From an uncultured Phocaeicola sp. (GTDB lineage: Bacteria; Bacteroidota; Bacteroidia; Bacteroidales; Bacteroidaceae): 43,612 nt of DNA. The DNA lies in NCBI GenBank assembly GCA_958434805.1, contig CAUBDX010000026.1:1-43612 (forward strand), written 5' to 3'. The position numbers and the translations under genes were made by a program. How positions within the stretch are numbered: the first letter of the stretch is position 1; every line of letters begins with the position of its first letter. Positions 34,405-42,452 of this stretch are shown here, piece by piece. Under the pieces are notes generated by a model. The model ran no database searches and was not told where the DNA came from. It saw nothing but the letters and a program-made list of their open reading frames with translations.

Positions 34405-35136
34405 TTATATTTCCTCGGGTAATAAATCATTTTGCACATTATTCATACTCCCCCACAAGCTATAGCGGGCCTCTGGATTCATTTCCTCCAGACGACGAAG
34501 CACTTCCTTCATATCCGAACGATGTGAATCTTTTTCATAAGGACAGTTTTTAACTTGCTTGCGGAAGCCTCGCAACAGAGCCATCTCTTTTAAATCCGAC
34601 TCATGAACCAAGCACATCGGACGAATAACCGTCATGTCAAATTTACGCATCACCAAGCGTGGAGGCATCGTACTGAAAGCCCCCTGAAAAGTCATATTCA
34701 TCAGTAGAGTTTCCAGAATATCATCCATGTGATGACCTAACGCAATCTTATTGCATCCCAATTCTTTAGCTAAGGTAAATAGAGCTTTCCGCCGATTCCA
34801 AGAACAAAGAAAACACGGAGATTTACGTGTATCAGTAGACGGATCGAACGACGTTTCATAATGTACAAAAGGAACATTAAAACTTTCAGCATATGTGCGC
34901 AAATACCCCATATCCGATTCATAAGCAATATTGGTCATAGATACATGGGCTGCCACTACCGAAAAGCGAGGCTTAAAGATACGAGAACGACGAGCCAGCA
35001 GTTCCAGCAAGGCCAACGAGTCTTTTCCTCCGGACAGTCCGACCAATATCTTGTCACCATCCTCTATCAATCCATACTTGATAATTCCTTTCGCAAAACG
35101 CTGTTCAATGCGACGCATTAATTTATCTTGTCTCAT
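34405..35136 (-). CDS. TtcA-like tRNA 2-thiolation protein (PP-loop ATPase)
   Basis: A 243-residue PP-loop ATP pyrophosphatase related to TtcA, which makes 2-thiocytidine at tRNA position 32 with an Fe-S cluster. The PP-loop is LVGLSGGKDSLALL at about residues 32-45. A Cys-x2-Cys motif, KSPCFLCSWNRRKALF near residue 110, corresponds to the Fe-S-binding site of TtcA. ALGHHMDDILETLLMN and IRPMCLVHE are further family marks. It is somewhat shorter than E. coli TtcA (about 310), as is usual in Bacteroidetes. It is first of a two-gene unit with the DMT gene. Confidence 0.88.
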   Translation of the reverse strand: MRQDKLMRRIEQRFAKGIIKYGLIEDGDKILVGLSGGKDSLALLELLARRSRIFKPRFSVVAAHVSMTNIAYESDMGYLRTYAESFNVPFVHYETSFDPSTDTRKSPCFLCSWNRRKALFTLAKELGCNKIALGHHMDDILETLLMNMTFQGAFSTMPPRLVMRKFDMTVIRPMCLVHESDLKEMALLRGFRKQVKNCPYEKDSHRSDMKEVLRRLEEMNPEARYSLWGSMNNVQNDLLPEEI

Positions 35137-35262
35137 AACTTGTTTTCTAAAAGAGGGGCAAAATTACATGAAAAGAATGAATCCAACAAATTCAGTCATC
35201 CTCCTTCGTAAGTTTATTCATAAAAAATCTGATAAAGCCAAAGAACATTCAAAAGATATTTG

Positions 35263-35270
35263 TATATTTG
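35263..35270 (+). promoter_or_regulatory. Candidate -7 box for the TPR-nfeD-floA operon
   Basis: TATATTTG, a full match to TAnnTTTG, 28 bases before the ATG at 35299. Confidence 0.5.
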
Positions 35271-35298
35271 AAAAAGAATCTTTTACAACGCGAAACTT

Positions 35299-36711
35299 AT
35301 GAATAAAAAATATACACTAGCCCTTTTACTCTTATGCTCCGCAGGAGGAGTTTTTGCCCAAACCCTTTCCCAAGCACAAAAATGGTTTACAAACGGAGAG
35401 TTTGATAAAGCTAAACCGGTGTTTGAACGCTTGGTCAAACAATCGCCTTCAAGTGCCAACTACAACTTCTGGTACGGAGCTTGCTGTTATGAGACTGGAG
35501 AGCTGGACAAAGCCTTGCCCTACTTGGAAAAAAGTGCGAAACGCAAAGTTATCAATGGTTTCCTTTATCTCAGCAAAGCTTACTATGACCTATACCGCTT
35601 TGATGATGCCATTGCTAATTTGGAAGACCATATCTACTGGCTGGAACAGAAGAAACGGGATACATCCGAAGCTGAAACACTGATGATAAAATACCGACAA
35701 GGAGCACGAATGATACGCGGCATTGAAAAGATAGCTGTAATAGACAGTTTTTCTGTAGATAAAACCGACTTTCTGAAAGCCTATAAATTAAGCAAAGAAT
35801 CCGGAAGCATCCGGATGATAGAGAACACCGGCTGCACTGAATTTATCAATGAGATGGAAGACAAAAAGATTCTCGCTAAAGAAACCAACGGGGAAACTAA
35901 ACTCTATTCCCGCTCCAAGCTCATTGACAAGTGGGGAGACTTAGAGGCTTTGACTGATTTAAATGATCATAGCGAAAACCTGAATTTCCCCTTTATGGAT
36001 TCAGATGGAATAACACTCTATTATGCAGCACAAGGAGCAGACTGCATGGGAGGATATGACATATTCATTACCCGATATGATTCAGACGAAAACACGTATC
36101 TTCGTCCAGACAATATGGGAATGCCTTTTAATTCACCCTATAATGACTATATGTATGCCTTAGACGATTTCAACAATTTAGGGTGGTTTGCCACCGACCG
36201 TTTCCAGCCCGAAGGAAAAGTTTGTGTCTACGTATTTGCCCCGAATGAATCGAAGCAAGTCTATGATTATGATACAACCGACCCCACCCTGCTGACGGAT
36301 GTAGCTGCCCTGAAATCAATAAAATCAACATGGCATGATGCCGATAAAGTACGCCTTGCCAAACAGCAGCTTGCCCAAATCATGTATGGACAAAATGAAA
36401 TAAAAAAACAAGGGGATTTCCATTTTATCATAGATGACAATCTGATTTATCGTACTTTAAATGACTTCCGGTCTAAAGAAGCAAAGAAAATGTATCAAAT
36501 CCTCCAGCAAAAAGAAAAAGACTTGAGTGATTTGCAACAATCTTTAAGCAAACAGCGTTCTAAATACATAGCGGCATCAAATCCAGCTGAAAAAGAGAAA
36601 ATGACGCCAAGCATTTTAGATCAGGAAAAAAGAATAAAAGATTTACAGAAAGAGATAAAGCAATATGTAGTAAAAATACGCAACACCGAAATCAAAGAAT
36701 TAAATCATTAA
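35299..36711 (+). CDS. Secreted TPR protein with C-terminal coiled coil
   Basis: A 470-residue protein with a clear signal peptide (MNKKYTLALLLLCSAGGVFA, cut before QTL). Residues about 22-130 form tetratricopeptide-like helical pairs (KWFTNGEFDKAKPVFERLV, ACCYETGELDKALPYLEKS, AYYDLYRFDDAIANLEDH). The middle, about 200-320, has beta-propeller-like PD40 character (NFPFMDSDGITLYYAAQGA, GGYDIFITRYDSD). The last 80 residues are a Lys/Gln/Glu coiled coil. It is probably periplasmic or outer-membrane-associated. nfeD and floA follow closely on the same strand (13 and 32 bases), suggesting an envelope-organising operon. The function is unknown. Confidence 0.85.
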   Translation: MNKKYTLALLLLCSAGGVFAQTLSQAQKWFTNGEFDKAKPVFERLVKQSPSSANYNFWYGACCYETGELDKALPYLEKSAKRKVINGFLYLSKAYYDLYRFDDAIANLEDHIYWLEQKKRDTSEAETLMIKYRQGARMIRGIEKIAVIDSFSVDKTDFLKAYKLSKESGSIRMIENTGCTEFINEMEDKKILAKETNGETKLYSRSKLIDKWGDLEALTDLNDHSENLNFPFMDSDGITLYYAAQGADCMGGYDIFITRYDSDENTYLRPDNMGMPFNSPYNDYMYALDDFNNLGWFATDRFQPEGKVCVYVFAPNESKQVYDYDTTDPTLLTDVAALKSIKSTWHDADKVRLAKQQLAQIMYGQNEIKKQGDFHFIIDDNLIYRTLNDFRSKEAKKMYQILQQKEKDLSDLQQSLSKQRSKYIAASNPAEKEKMTPSILDQEKRIKDLQKEIKQYVVKIRNTEIKELNH

Positions 36712-36724
36712 AACCTTATATTTT

Positions 36725-37192
36725 ATGGAAATACTGATTCTTATTGCACTGATTATAGGAGGTCTGATCCTCTTTGCAGTTGAGGTATTTCTTATACCGG
36801 GAATAAGCCTGGCAGGAATCGCCTCAGGGATAAGCATTCTCTATGCTATCTATTATGCATTCGATACCATGGGAACACAAGCCGGCGGTATTACAATCGG
36901 CGGTGCTATTTTAGGTCTGATAGGAGTCATCGTCTGGTTTATGCGCTCACACACAGTTGATCGGCTCTCACTAAAATCGGCCATTGACTACCGGCCTGAC
37001 CCCTTAAAAAACCTGCCGCTAAAAAACGGAGACCAAGGAATAACAGTAACCCGGCTAACCCTCATCGGCAATGCAAGTTTCAACGGTGAAATCATTGAAG
37101 TGCATTCACTCGACGGCTTCATCGATGAGCAAACACCGGTATCCATTGTCCGCATCAAAGACGGACGGGTGTATGTAAAACGTATTAACTAA
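36725..37192 (+). CDS. NfeD-family membrane protein
   Basis: A 155-residue short-form NfeD protein: three TM helices in the first 80 residues (EILILIALIIGGLILFAVEV; GISLAGIASGISILYAIYYA; GGAILGLIGVIVWFM) and a C-terminal OB-fold (GDQGITVTRLTLIGNASFNG ... VSIVRIKDGRVYVKRI). NfeD proteins pair with flotillins and form membrane-domain scaffolds. The adjacent floA gene, 32 bases downstream, is the expected partner. The serine-protease part of long NfeD forms is absent, as usual for this type. Confidence 0.93.
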   Translation: MEILILIALIIGGLILFAVEVFLIPGISLAGIASGISILYAIYYAFDTMGTQAGGITIGGAILGLIGVIVWFMRSHTVDRLSLKSAIDYRPDPLKNLPLKNGDQGITVTRLTLIGNASFNGEIIEVHSLDGFIDEQTPVSIVRIKDGRVYVKRIN

Positions 37193-37224
37193 AATAATCC
37201 TTAACTAAAAATCTTAAGCAAACT

Positions 37225-38226
37225 ATGATTGAGTTTAATTATTTACCGTTTATAGTGGCAATAGGGCTAGTTATATTTCTGGCTGTTTTCTTCCACTATG
37301 TGCCATTCTTTTTATGGCTGTCAGCCAAAGTTTCAGGTGTACGAATTTCTTTGATACAGCTCTTTTTAATGCGCATCCGCAACGTACCTCCTTATGTGAT
37401 TGTCCCGGCCATGATAGAGGCACACAAGGCCGGACTAAGTAATATAACCCGCGATGAGCTGGAAGCACATTACATGGCAGGAGGACATGTTGAAAAAGTA
37501 GTTCACGCATTGGTATCGGCTTCTAAAGCAAACATCGAATTGTCTTTCCAGATGGCTACCGGTATCGACTTGGCCGGACGTGACGTATTCGAGGCTGTAC
37601 AAATGTCAGTAAACCCGAAAGTAATCGACACTCCACCGGTAACAGCCGTAGCCAAAGACGGAATCCAATTAATAGCCAAAGCACGTGTAACAGTCCGCGC
37701 CAATATCCGGCAACTGGTAGGAGGTGCCGGCGAAGATACTATTTTGGCACGTGTAGGCGAAGGCATCGTATCCTCCATCGGTTCATCTGAAAATCATAAG
37801 TCCGTCCTCGAAAATCCCGACTCAATCTCAAAACTGGTACTCCGGAAAGGATTAGATGCCGGAACAGCATTCGAAATTCTGTCTATTGACATTGCGGATA
37901 TCGATATAGGTAGAAATATCGGAGCATCGCTGCAAATCGATCAGGCCAATGCCGACAAGAACATTGCCCAAGCAAAGGCAGAAGAAAGACGTGCCATGGC
38001 TGTAGCTCTTGAGCAAGAAATGAAAGCTAAAGCTGAAGAAGCACGGGCCAATGTTATACAAGCAGAAGCAGAAGTTCCCAAAGCAATGGCCGATGCATTC
38101 AGAAACGGAAATCTAGGTATCATGGATTATTATCGCATGAAAAATATTCAGGCAGATACAGCCATGCGTGAAAACATTGCTCATCCGGATAACAATCCGG
38201 CAGGACATGAACCTATCGGTAAATAA
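37225..38226 (+). CDS. floA: Flotillin-like protein FloA
   Basis: A 333-residue YqfA/FloA-type flotillin. It has an N-terminal membrane segment ([21 protein letters not shown] region, about residues 8-30), an SPFH domain (about 35-240, with [20 protein letters not shown] and [19 protein letters not shown]) and a C-terminal Ala/Glu/Lys-rich helix ([20 protein letters not shown]). FloA marks functional membrane microdomains and works with NfeD, encoded just upstream. The length matches Bacillus FloA (about 331). A nucleoside phosphorylase gene follows 19 bases later and may be in the same transcript. Confidence 0.95.
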   Translation: MIEFNYLPFIVAIGLVIFLAVFFHYVPFFLWLSAKVSGVRISLIQLFLMRIRNVPPYVIVPAMIEAHKAGLSNITRDELEAHYMAGGHVEKVVHALVSASKANIELSFQMATGIDLAGRDVFEAVQMSVNPKVIDTPPVTAVAKDGIQLIAKARVTVRANIRQLVGGAGEDTILARVGEGIVSSIGSSENHKSVLENPDSISKLVLRKGLDAGTAFEILSIDIADIDIGRNIGASLQIDQANADKNIAQAKAEERRAMAVALEQEMKAKAEEARANVIQAEAEVPKAMADAFRNGNLGIMDYYRMKNIQADTAMRENIAHPDNNPAGHEPIGK

Positions 38227-38245
38227 TTTTTAAATAATCACTTTT

Positions 38246-39124
38246 ATGAAAAAGTATTTTCCAGCATCAGAATTAATCATCAATTCTGACGGTTCGGTTT
38301 TCCATTTACATGTAAAGCCGGAACAACTAGCCGACAAAGTAATTTTAGTGGGTGACCCGGGAAGAGTTTCTTTAGTAGCCTCACATTTTGAGCACAAAGA
38401 ATGCGAAATAGCCAGCCGGGAATTCAAAACGGTTACAGGAAGCTATAAAGGGAAACGCATCACTGTAACCTCAACAGGTATCGGCTGTGACAATATAGAT
38501 ATAGTAGTAAATGAATTAGACGCATTAGCCAACATTGATTTTCAAACCCGTGAGGAGAAAGAGCAACTCCGTCAACTGGAAATAGTCCGTATAGGTACCT
38601 GTGGCGGTCTGCAGCCCTTTACCCCAGTTGGTACCTTTGTATGCTCTGAAAAATCAGTAGGATTCGACGGATTGCTCAACTTCTACGAAGGAAGGAATGC
38701 TGTATGCGACCTTCCGATGGAGCGTGCGTTACTAAATCATTTAGGTTGGACTGGCAATACGTGTGCCCCTGCTCCATACGTTATTGATGCAGATAAAGAA
38801 CTGGTTGAGCGTATCGCCCAAAAAGACATGGTGCGTGGTGTAACCGTTGCATGCGGCGGATTTTTCGGACCACAAGGCAGACAGCTTCGCATTCCATTGG
38901 CCGATCCGCACCAAAACGAAAAGATTGAAAGCTTTGAATATCAAGGCCATCGGATTACCAACTTTGAAATGGAAAGTTCAGCTCTTGCCGGTCTGTCTAA
39001 ACTGCTCGGGCACAAAGCTACCACCGTATGCATGGTCATAGCCAACCGAGTAGCAAAAGAAGCTAATACCGGATATGTAAATCAAATAGACGATTTAATA
39101 CAAACCGTTCTCGACCGAATTTAA
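38246..39124 (+). CDS. Nucleoside phosphorylase (uridine phosphorylase-like)
   Basis: A 292-residue NP-I-family nucleoside phosphorylase. Landmarks are VILVGDPGRVSLVASHFE near residue 33 (phosphate site), TGIGCDNIDIVVNEL, RIGTCGGLQPFTPVG, ADKELVERIA and FEMESSALAGLSKLLGH near 235, the ribose-binding Met-Glu pair. It would split nucleosides into base and ribose-1-phosphate for salvage. It could be a uridine or purine phosphorylase; the ME-S pattern favours the uridine/purine NP-I group without deciding. It follows floA by 19 bases and ends in a terminator hairpin. Confidence 0.9.
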   Translation: MKKYFPASELIINSDGSVFHLHVKPEQLADKVILVGDPGRVSLVASHFEHKECEIASREFKTVTGSYKGKRITVTSTGIGCDNIDIVVNELDALANIDFQTREEKEQLRQLEIVRIGTCGGLQPFTPVGTFVCSEKSVGFDGLLNFYEGRNAVCDLPMERALLNHLGWTGNTCAPAPYVIDADKELVERIAQKDMVRGVTVACGGFFGPQGRQLRIPLADPHQNEKIESFEYQGHRITNFEMESSALAGLSKLLGHKATTVCMVIANRVAKEANTGYVNQIDDLIQTVLDRI

Positions 39125-39143
39125 AAGAATAATATCATCCTCT

Positions 39144-39187
39144 ATCAGGTGTCAAGACTTTTTTCAGGTTTTGGCACCTGATTTCTA
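39144..39187 (+). terminator. Terminator after the nucleoside phosphorylase gene
   Basis: ATCAGGTG (39144-39151) pairs with CACCTGAT (39175-39182), followed by TTCTA. It also shows that the TTG at 39171, inside the hairpin, is not the start of the next gene. Confidence 0.6.
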
Positions 39188-39203
39188 TCAACAAAATCAT
39201 TAC

Positions 39204-39692
39204 ATGGAAGCAAGTTTTATACAACCCACTCACCTTAGTAAAGAAGAACGTTATCAAACATTTCTCAATCAGTACCGCCTTCTTATCTCTGATGAAAAAG
39301 AAGAAATAAGCGTACTGGCCAATACAGCCGCTGCATTGAAAGAAGCTTTCGGATTCTTTTGGATAGGTTTCTATCTGGTAAAAAATGAAGAACTTATTTT
39401 AGGTCCTTTTCAAGGAACTGTAGCCTGCTACCGCATCCGCAAGGGACGAGGCGTATGTGGTACAGCATGGGCTAAAGAACAAACGCTTGTAGTCCCCGAC
39501 GTAGATCTATTTCCAGGTCACATTGCATGCAGTTCGTTATCAAAATCAGAAATTGTGGTTCCCGTTATCGTTCAAGGAAAAGTAATTGCAGTGCTTGACA
39601 TTGACAGTGAACAACTCAATACATTCGATGAAACCGATCACATTTATCTGGAGAAAATAGTCAATGTAATGGCAGAAGCCCTCTATCAATAA
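39204..39692 (+). CDS. Free methionine-(R)-sulfoxide reductase (GAF domain)
   Basis: 162 residues from the ATG at 39204 (MEASFIQPTHLSKEERY); the longer frame from a TTG at 39171 lies inside a terminator hairpin. It is a single GAF domain of the YebR/fRMsr type, which reduces free methionine-R-sulfoxide using thioredoxin. The diagnostic cysteines are present: Cys in GTVACYRIRKGRGVCGTAW (two) and in PGHIACSSLSKSEIVVPV, plus the DIDSE phrase near the end. The length is normal. The mnmE gene follows 72 bases later with its own leader. Confidence 0.93.
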   Translation: MEASFIQPTHLSKEERYQTFLNQYRLLISDEKEEISVLANTAAALKEAFGFFWIGFYLVKNEELILGPFQGTVACYRIRKGRGVCGTAWAKEQTLVVPDVDLFPGHIACSSLSKSEIVVPVIVQGKVIAVLDIDSEQLNTFDETDHIYLEKIVNVMAEALYQ

Positions 39693-39764
39693 GCCTATAT
39701 CATTCGTATTACACAGAAAAAAACAGTATCTTTACTGACAAATTCAGTTTATCAACTTTACTTT

Positions 39765-41162
39765 ATGAACATACAAGATACAATCTGCGCTATTTCCACT
39801 GCTCCCGGAGGAGCTATCGGAATCGTACGTGTTTCCGGTCCGGAGGCTATAAGCATAACCGAACAAATCTTTACTCCGGCAGGTAAAAACGCCTCAAAGT
39901 TATCTCTCCGCCCAGCTAATACACTTACATTCGGATACATAAAAAATGACAAAGGAGAGCTCATTGATGAAGTCTTGGTAAGCCTATTCAAGGCACCACA
40001 CTCTTATACAGGAGAAAACTCCATTGAAATATCTTGTCACGGGTCATCTTATATTCTCCAACAAGTCATGCAGCTTCTCATAAAAAACGGATGCCGCTCT
40101 GCCGGTCCGGGAGAATATACCCAACGAGCATTTTTGAATGGGAAAATAGACTTAAGCCAAGCCGAAGCAGTTGCTGACTTGATAGCCTCAACATCAGCTG
40201 CTACCCATCGTATGGCCATGAACCAAATGCGTGGTGGATTCAGTCGCGAATTAGCGATGCTCCGCGATAAGCTACTTCACCTCACTTCACTCATGGAGTT
40301 GGAACTCGACTTCAGCGACCATGAAGAGTTAGAGTTTGCCGACCGATCTGAGCTACAAGATATTGCCAACCAAATTGAAGCAATTATAAGCCGATTAGTC
40401 CACACTTTCAGTATAGGAAATGCTTTAAAGAATGGGGTTCCTGTGGCCATTGTAGGCGAAACCAACGCCGGCAAGTCCACCCTACTCAATGCTCTTTTAA
40501 ACGAAGAACGGGCCATTGTCAGCGACATTCATGGCACCACTCGTGATGTGATTGAAGACACCATTAATTTAGGAGGAATTACTTTCCGGTTCATTGACAC
40601 CGCCGGTATCCGTGAAACGACCGACACTATTGAAAGCCTAGGTATAGAGCGAAGCTTCCAAAAGTTGGAACAAGCAGACATCGTACTTTGGGTGATTGAT
40701 GCGACGTGCGCTGAAGTACAATACCACCAACTCGCTAGTCAGATTCTGCCACGATGCAAAGATAAACATCTTGTTGTCATAGTAAATAAAACTGATATCG
40801 CACCGAAAAATGCATCTATAAATCTTTCAGAATTACCATCAGAGACCCTTGTTATCTCTCTGTCTGCAAAACAAAAAAAAGGACTTACCGAACTGCAAGA
40901 TTTATTAATCAGTTATGCTTCTTTGCCTGATTTATCACAAAATGACGTCGTAGTCAGCAACATCCGGCACTACGAAGCGCTGACTCATGCTTTAGAGGCA
41001 ATTCACCGGGTGCAAGACGGACTATTATCACAGCTTCCCGGTGACCTCATTTCACAAGACTTACGTGAATGCCTTTACCATTTGGGAGAAATTGTCGGCG
41101 GCTCTATTGAAACTGATGAAGTGCTTGGAAATATCTTTAAGCATTTCTGCATCGGGAAATAA
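39765..41162 (+). CDS. mnmE: tRNA uridine-5-carboxymethylaminomethyl GTPase MnmE
   Basis: A 465-residue MnmE (TrmE/ThdF), which with MnmG modifies wobble uridine 34. The N-terminal tetrahydrofolate domain has DTICAISTAPGGAIGIVRVSG near residue 4 and SYTGENSIEISCHGSSYI. The G domain is inserted in the helical domain: G1 GETNAGKST near residue 231, G2 GTTRDV, G3 DTAG, G4 NKTD. The C-terminal catalytic motif FCIGK with Cys462 is intact. The last 18 bases (41145-41162) correspond to the site where SGI1-type islands integrate in enterobacteria. It is the last core gene; all DNA to the right is accessory. Confidence 0.98.
   Translation: MNIQDTICAISTAPGGAIGIVRVSGPEAISITEQIFTPAGKNASKLSLRPANTLTFGYIKNDKGELIDEVLVSLFKAPHSYTGENSIEISCHGSSYILQQVMQLLIKNGCRSAGPGEYTQRAFLNGKIDLSQAEAVADLIASTSAATHRMAMNQMRGGFSRELAMLRDKLLHLTSLMELELDFSDHEELEFADRSELQDIANQIEAIISRLVHTFSIGNALKNGVPVAIVGETNAGKSTLLNALLNEERAIVSDIHGTTRDVIEDTINLGGITFRFIDTAGIRETTDTIESLGIERSFQKLEQADIVLWVIDATCAEVQYHQLASQILPRCKDKHLVVIVNKTDIAPKNASINLSELPSETLVISLSAKQKKGLTELQDLLISYASLPDLSQNDVVVSNIRHYEALTHALEAIHRVQDGLLSQLPGDLISQDLRECLYHLGEIVGGSIETDEVLGNIFKHFCIGK
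41145..41162 (+). other. mnmE 3' end, homologous in place to the SGI1 attB site
   Basis: TTCTGCATCGGGAAATAA encodes FCIGK-stop. SGI1-family islands use the last 18 bases of mnmE (trmE), close to TTCTGTATCGGGAAGTAA as I recall it, as attB. Here an HTH/integrase pair follows directly. I searched for a second copy elsewhere in the window by eye and found none, so use as an attachment site is inference. Confidence 0.3.
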
Positions 41163-41226
41163 GGACTGAAAAACGATGAAAAACGCCAGCAAACAAGAAC
41201 AAATAAAAGTCTAATAATCAATATAT

Positions 41227-41261
41227 TAAACAATGTTAGCAATCTACGCTAACATTGTTTA
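41227..41261. terminator. Perfect 14-bp hairpin after mnmE
   Basis: TAAACAATGTTAGC (41227-41240) and GCTAACATTGTTTA (41248-41261) are perfectly complementary around a 7-base loop, followed by TTTTC. It lies 65 bases beyond the mnmE stop and probably ends that transcript. The right arm also contains the -33 TTG of a candidate promoter, so it may act as an operator for the downstream genes. Confidence 0.6.
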
Positions 41262-41285
41262 TTTTCACGGTTTTGCATATTTTTG
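41255..41285 (+). promoter_or_regulatory. Promoter of the HTH-integrase pair
   Basis: TTG (41255-41257), 20 bases, TATTTTTG (41278-41285) fit the Bacteroidetes -33/-7 pattern. It leaves a leader of about 120 bases before the ATG at 41415, containing three TTACACA repeats. Confidence 0.5.
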
Positions 41286-41356
41286 TACCCCGAAAGTACC
41301 TGTTGACTCATTAGAGTAATTTTTCACTAACAACGTGTGCGAAGTACAAAAGGTAT

Positions 41357-41383
41357 TTACACATCATTACACACCTTTACACA
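41357..41383 (+). repeat. Three TTACACA direct repeats at 10-bp spacing
   Basis: TTACACA occurs at 41357-41363, 41367-41373 and 41377-41383, so copies start exactly ten bases apart on one face of the helix. Flanking arms TGCGAA (about 41338) and TTCGCA (about 41387) could close a hairpin around them. They lie 30-60 bases before the four-HTH gene and are good candidates for its own binding sites or for recombinase accessory sites. Confidence 0.6.
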
Positions 41384-41414
41384 CTATTTCGCAGCGAGTT
41401 TTGGAGAGTAAAAT

Positions 41415-42398
41415 ATGGGTAACAAGGTAAGAATTGAAAGAATCTGTGAATTTTGCGGGAAGACTTTCATAGCAAAGACCTGCAAGACACGTTTCTGTTG
41501 TAAGGCTTGTAACGACAAGTCTTACAAGGAGTTAATTAGAAGTGACCGCTATAATGCAGTCACAAAAGAAGTGAAAGAGGAAAAGAAGAAAAGAATCCGT
41601 CTGGCTGTGGATGAACTGGAAGTTATACAGGCGAGAGAATTTATCAGCCTGAAACAACTCGCCATTTATCTGGGGGTAAGCCGAAGAAGTATTTATACTT
41701 ACATGAGGATTTATGAAATTCCTTTTTCACAAATTGGTAGTAGAATTATTGTTAAACGCAAAGAGGTTGAAACGGTTATGATGAATTTAAAAAGCGTAAA
41801 AACAATGCAAGAGAGACCTATTAAGTCTACAAAAACAATTACTGATTTCTACTCTGCAAAAGAGATAGAAGAAAAGTACCAGATTTCTTATAGCAGACTT
41901 TATGTGATTGCTAAAGAAAACAACATTCCTTCAGCCACTCTTTCAGGAAAGAGGCTGTTCAGTATGGAACATATTGACCGCTATTTCAGGAAGTTGGGAT
42001 ATAAGGAAGCTGAAGAAATAACAGAGTGGTACACAATCGAACAGATCCAGAAAATCTACAAGATGACGGTAAAGGCTATACACAGCTTTACCTCAAGGTA
42101 TAAAATTCCCAAGAAAAAGGAAAAGACCGGGAATACTACCTTGTATTCCAAGAAACATGTTGATGAAATCAAAAATGCCCGGATTGGAGAGGACGGATAT
42201 ATAACCGTCCCCGAAGCTTGTGCATTGTTCAATGTAGATCGTGACACTATCTACAACAGATGCAAATGGTACAACATTCCCAAGAAGACAAAGGGAAAGA
42301 ATGTCATTATAAGCATTGAAGGACTCAGAAAGGTGTTTGGTACAGGAAACATTGCCATAAATAATGTTAATGAACCTGCCATAGCCGCACATGAGTAA
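41415..42398 (+). CDS. DNA-binding protein with Cys cluster and four tandem HTH units (excisionase-like)
   Basis: A 327-residue protein. Residues 11-32 hold six cysteines (CEFCGKTF ... CKTRFCCKAC), a likely small zinc finger. Then come four tandem copies of a MerR/excisionase-type helix-turn-helix of about 47 residues, at 76-122, 145-191, 205-252 and 262-308. Each keeps a (S/Y)-I-Y or similar helix, an I-P at the turn and a wing before a final helix (RSIYTYMRIYEIP, SRLYVIAKENNIP, KAIHSFTSRYKIP, DTIYNRCKWYNIP). It sits 54 bases before the integrase gene on the same strand, suggesting a recombination directionality factor or regulator for that integrase. I know no named family with exactly this architecture. 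The start at 41415 follows GGAGAG. Confidence 0.75.
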   Translation: MGNKVRIERICEFCGKTFIAKTCKTRFCCKACNDKSYKELIRSDRYNAVTKEVKEEKKKRIRLAVDELEVIQAREFISLKQLAIYLGVSRRSIYTYMRIYEIPFSQIGSRIIVKRKEVETVMMNLKSVKTMQERPIKSTKTITDFYSAKEIEEKYQISYSRLYVIAKENNIPSATLSGKRLFSMEHIDRYFRKLGYKEAEEITEWYTIEQIQKIYKMTVKAIHSFTSRYKIPKKKEKTGNTTLYSKKHVDEIKNARIGEDGYITVPEACALFNVDRDTIYNRCKWYNIPKKTKGKNVIISIEGLRKVFGTGNIAINNVNEPAIAAHE

Positions 42399-42452
42399 AC
42401 GGCAATCTATGACAAACAACGCTAATGTATCACCTATCAAATCCGAATTATC

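Noticed and set aside
39171..39203. TTG start for the free-Met-R-sulfoxide reductase
   Set aside because: It is inside the preceding terminator hairpin; the ATG at 39204 gives the normal length.
41145..41162. A second att copy elsewhere in the window
   Set aside because: The similar-looking GGAAATACGGGATTCAG in the terminal repeats does not match the mnmE end beyond a few bases, so no attL/attR pair is claimed.
41357..41383. TTACACA repeats as plasmid-type iterons of a replication origin
   Set aside because: Only three short copies, no Rep gene, and the setting is a chromosomal promoter leader.
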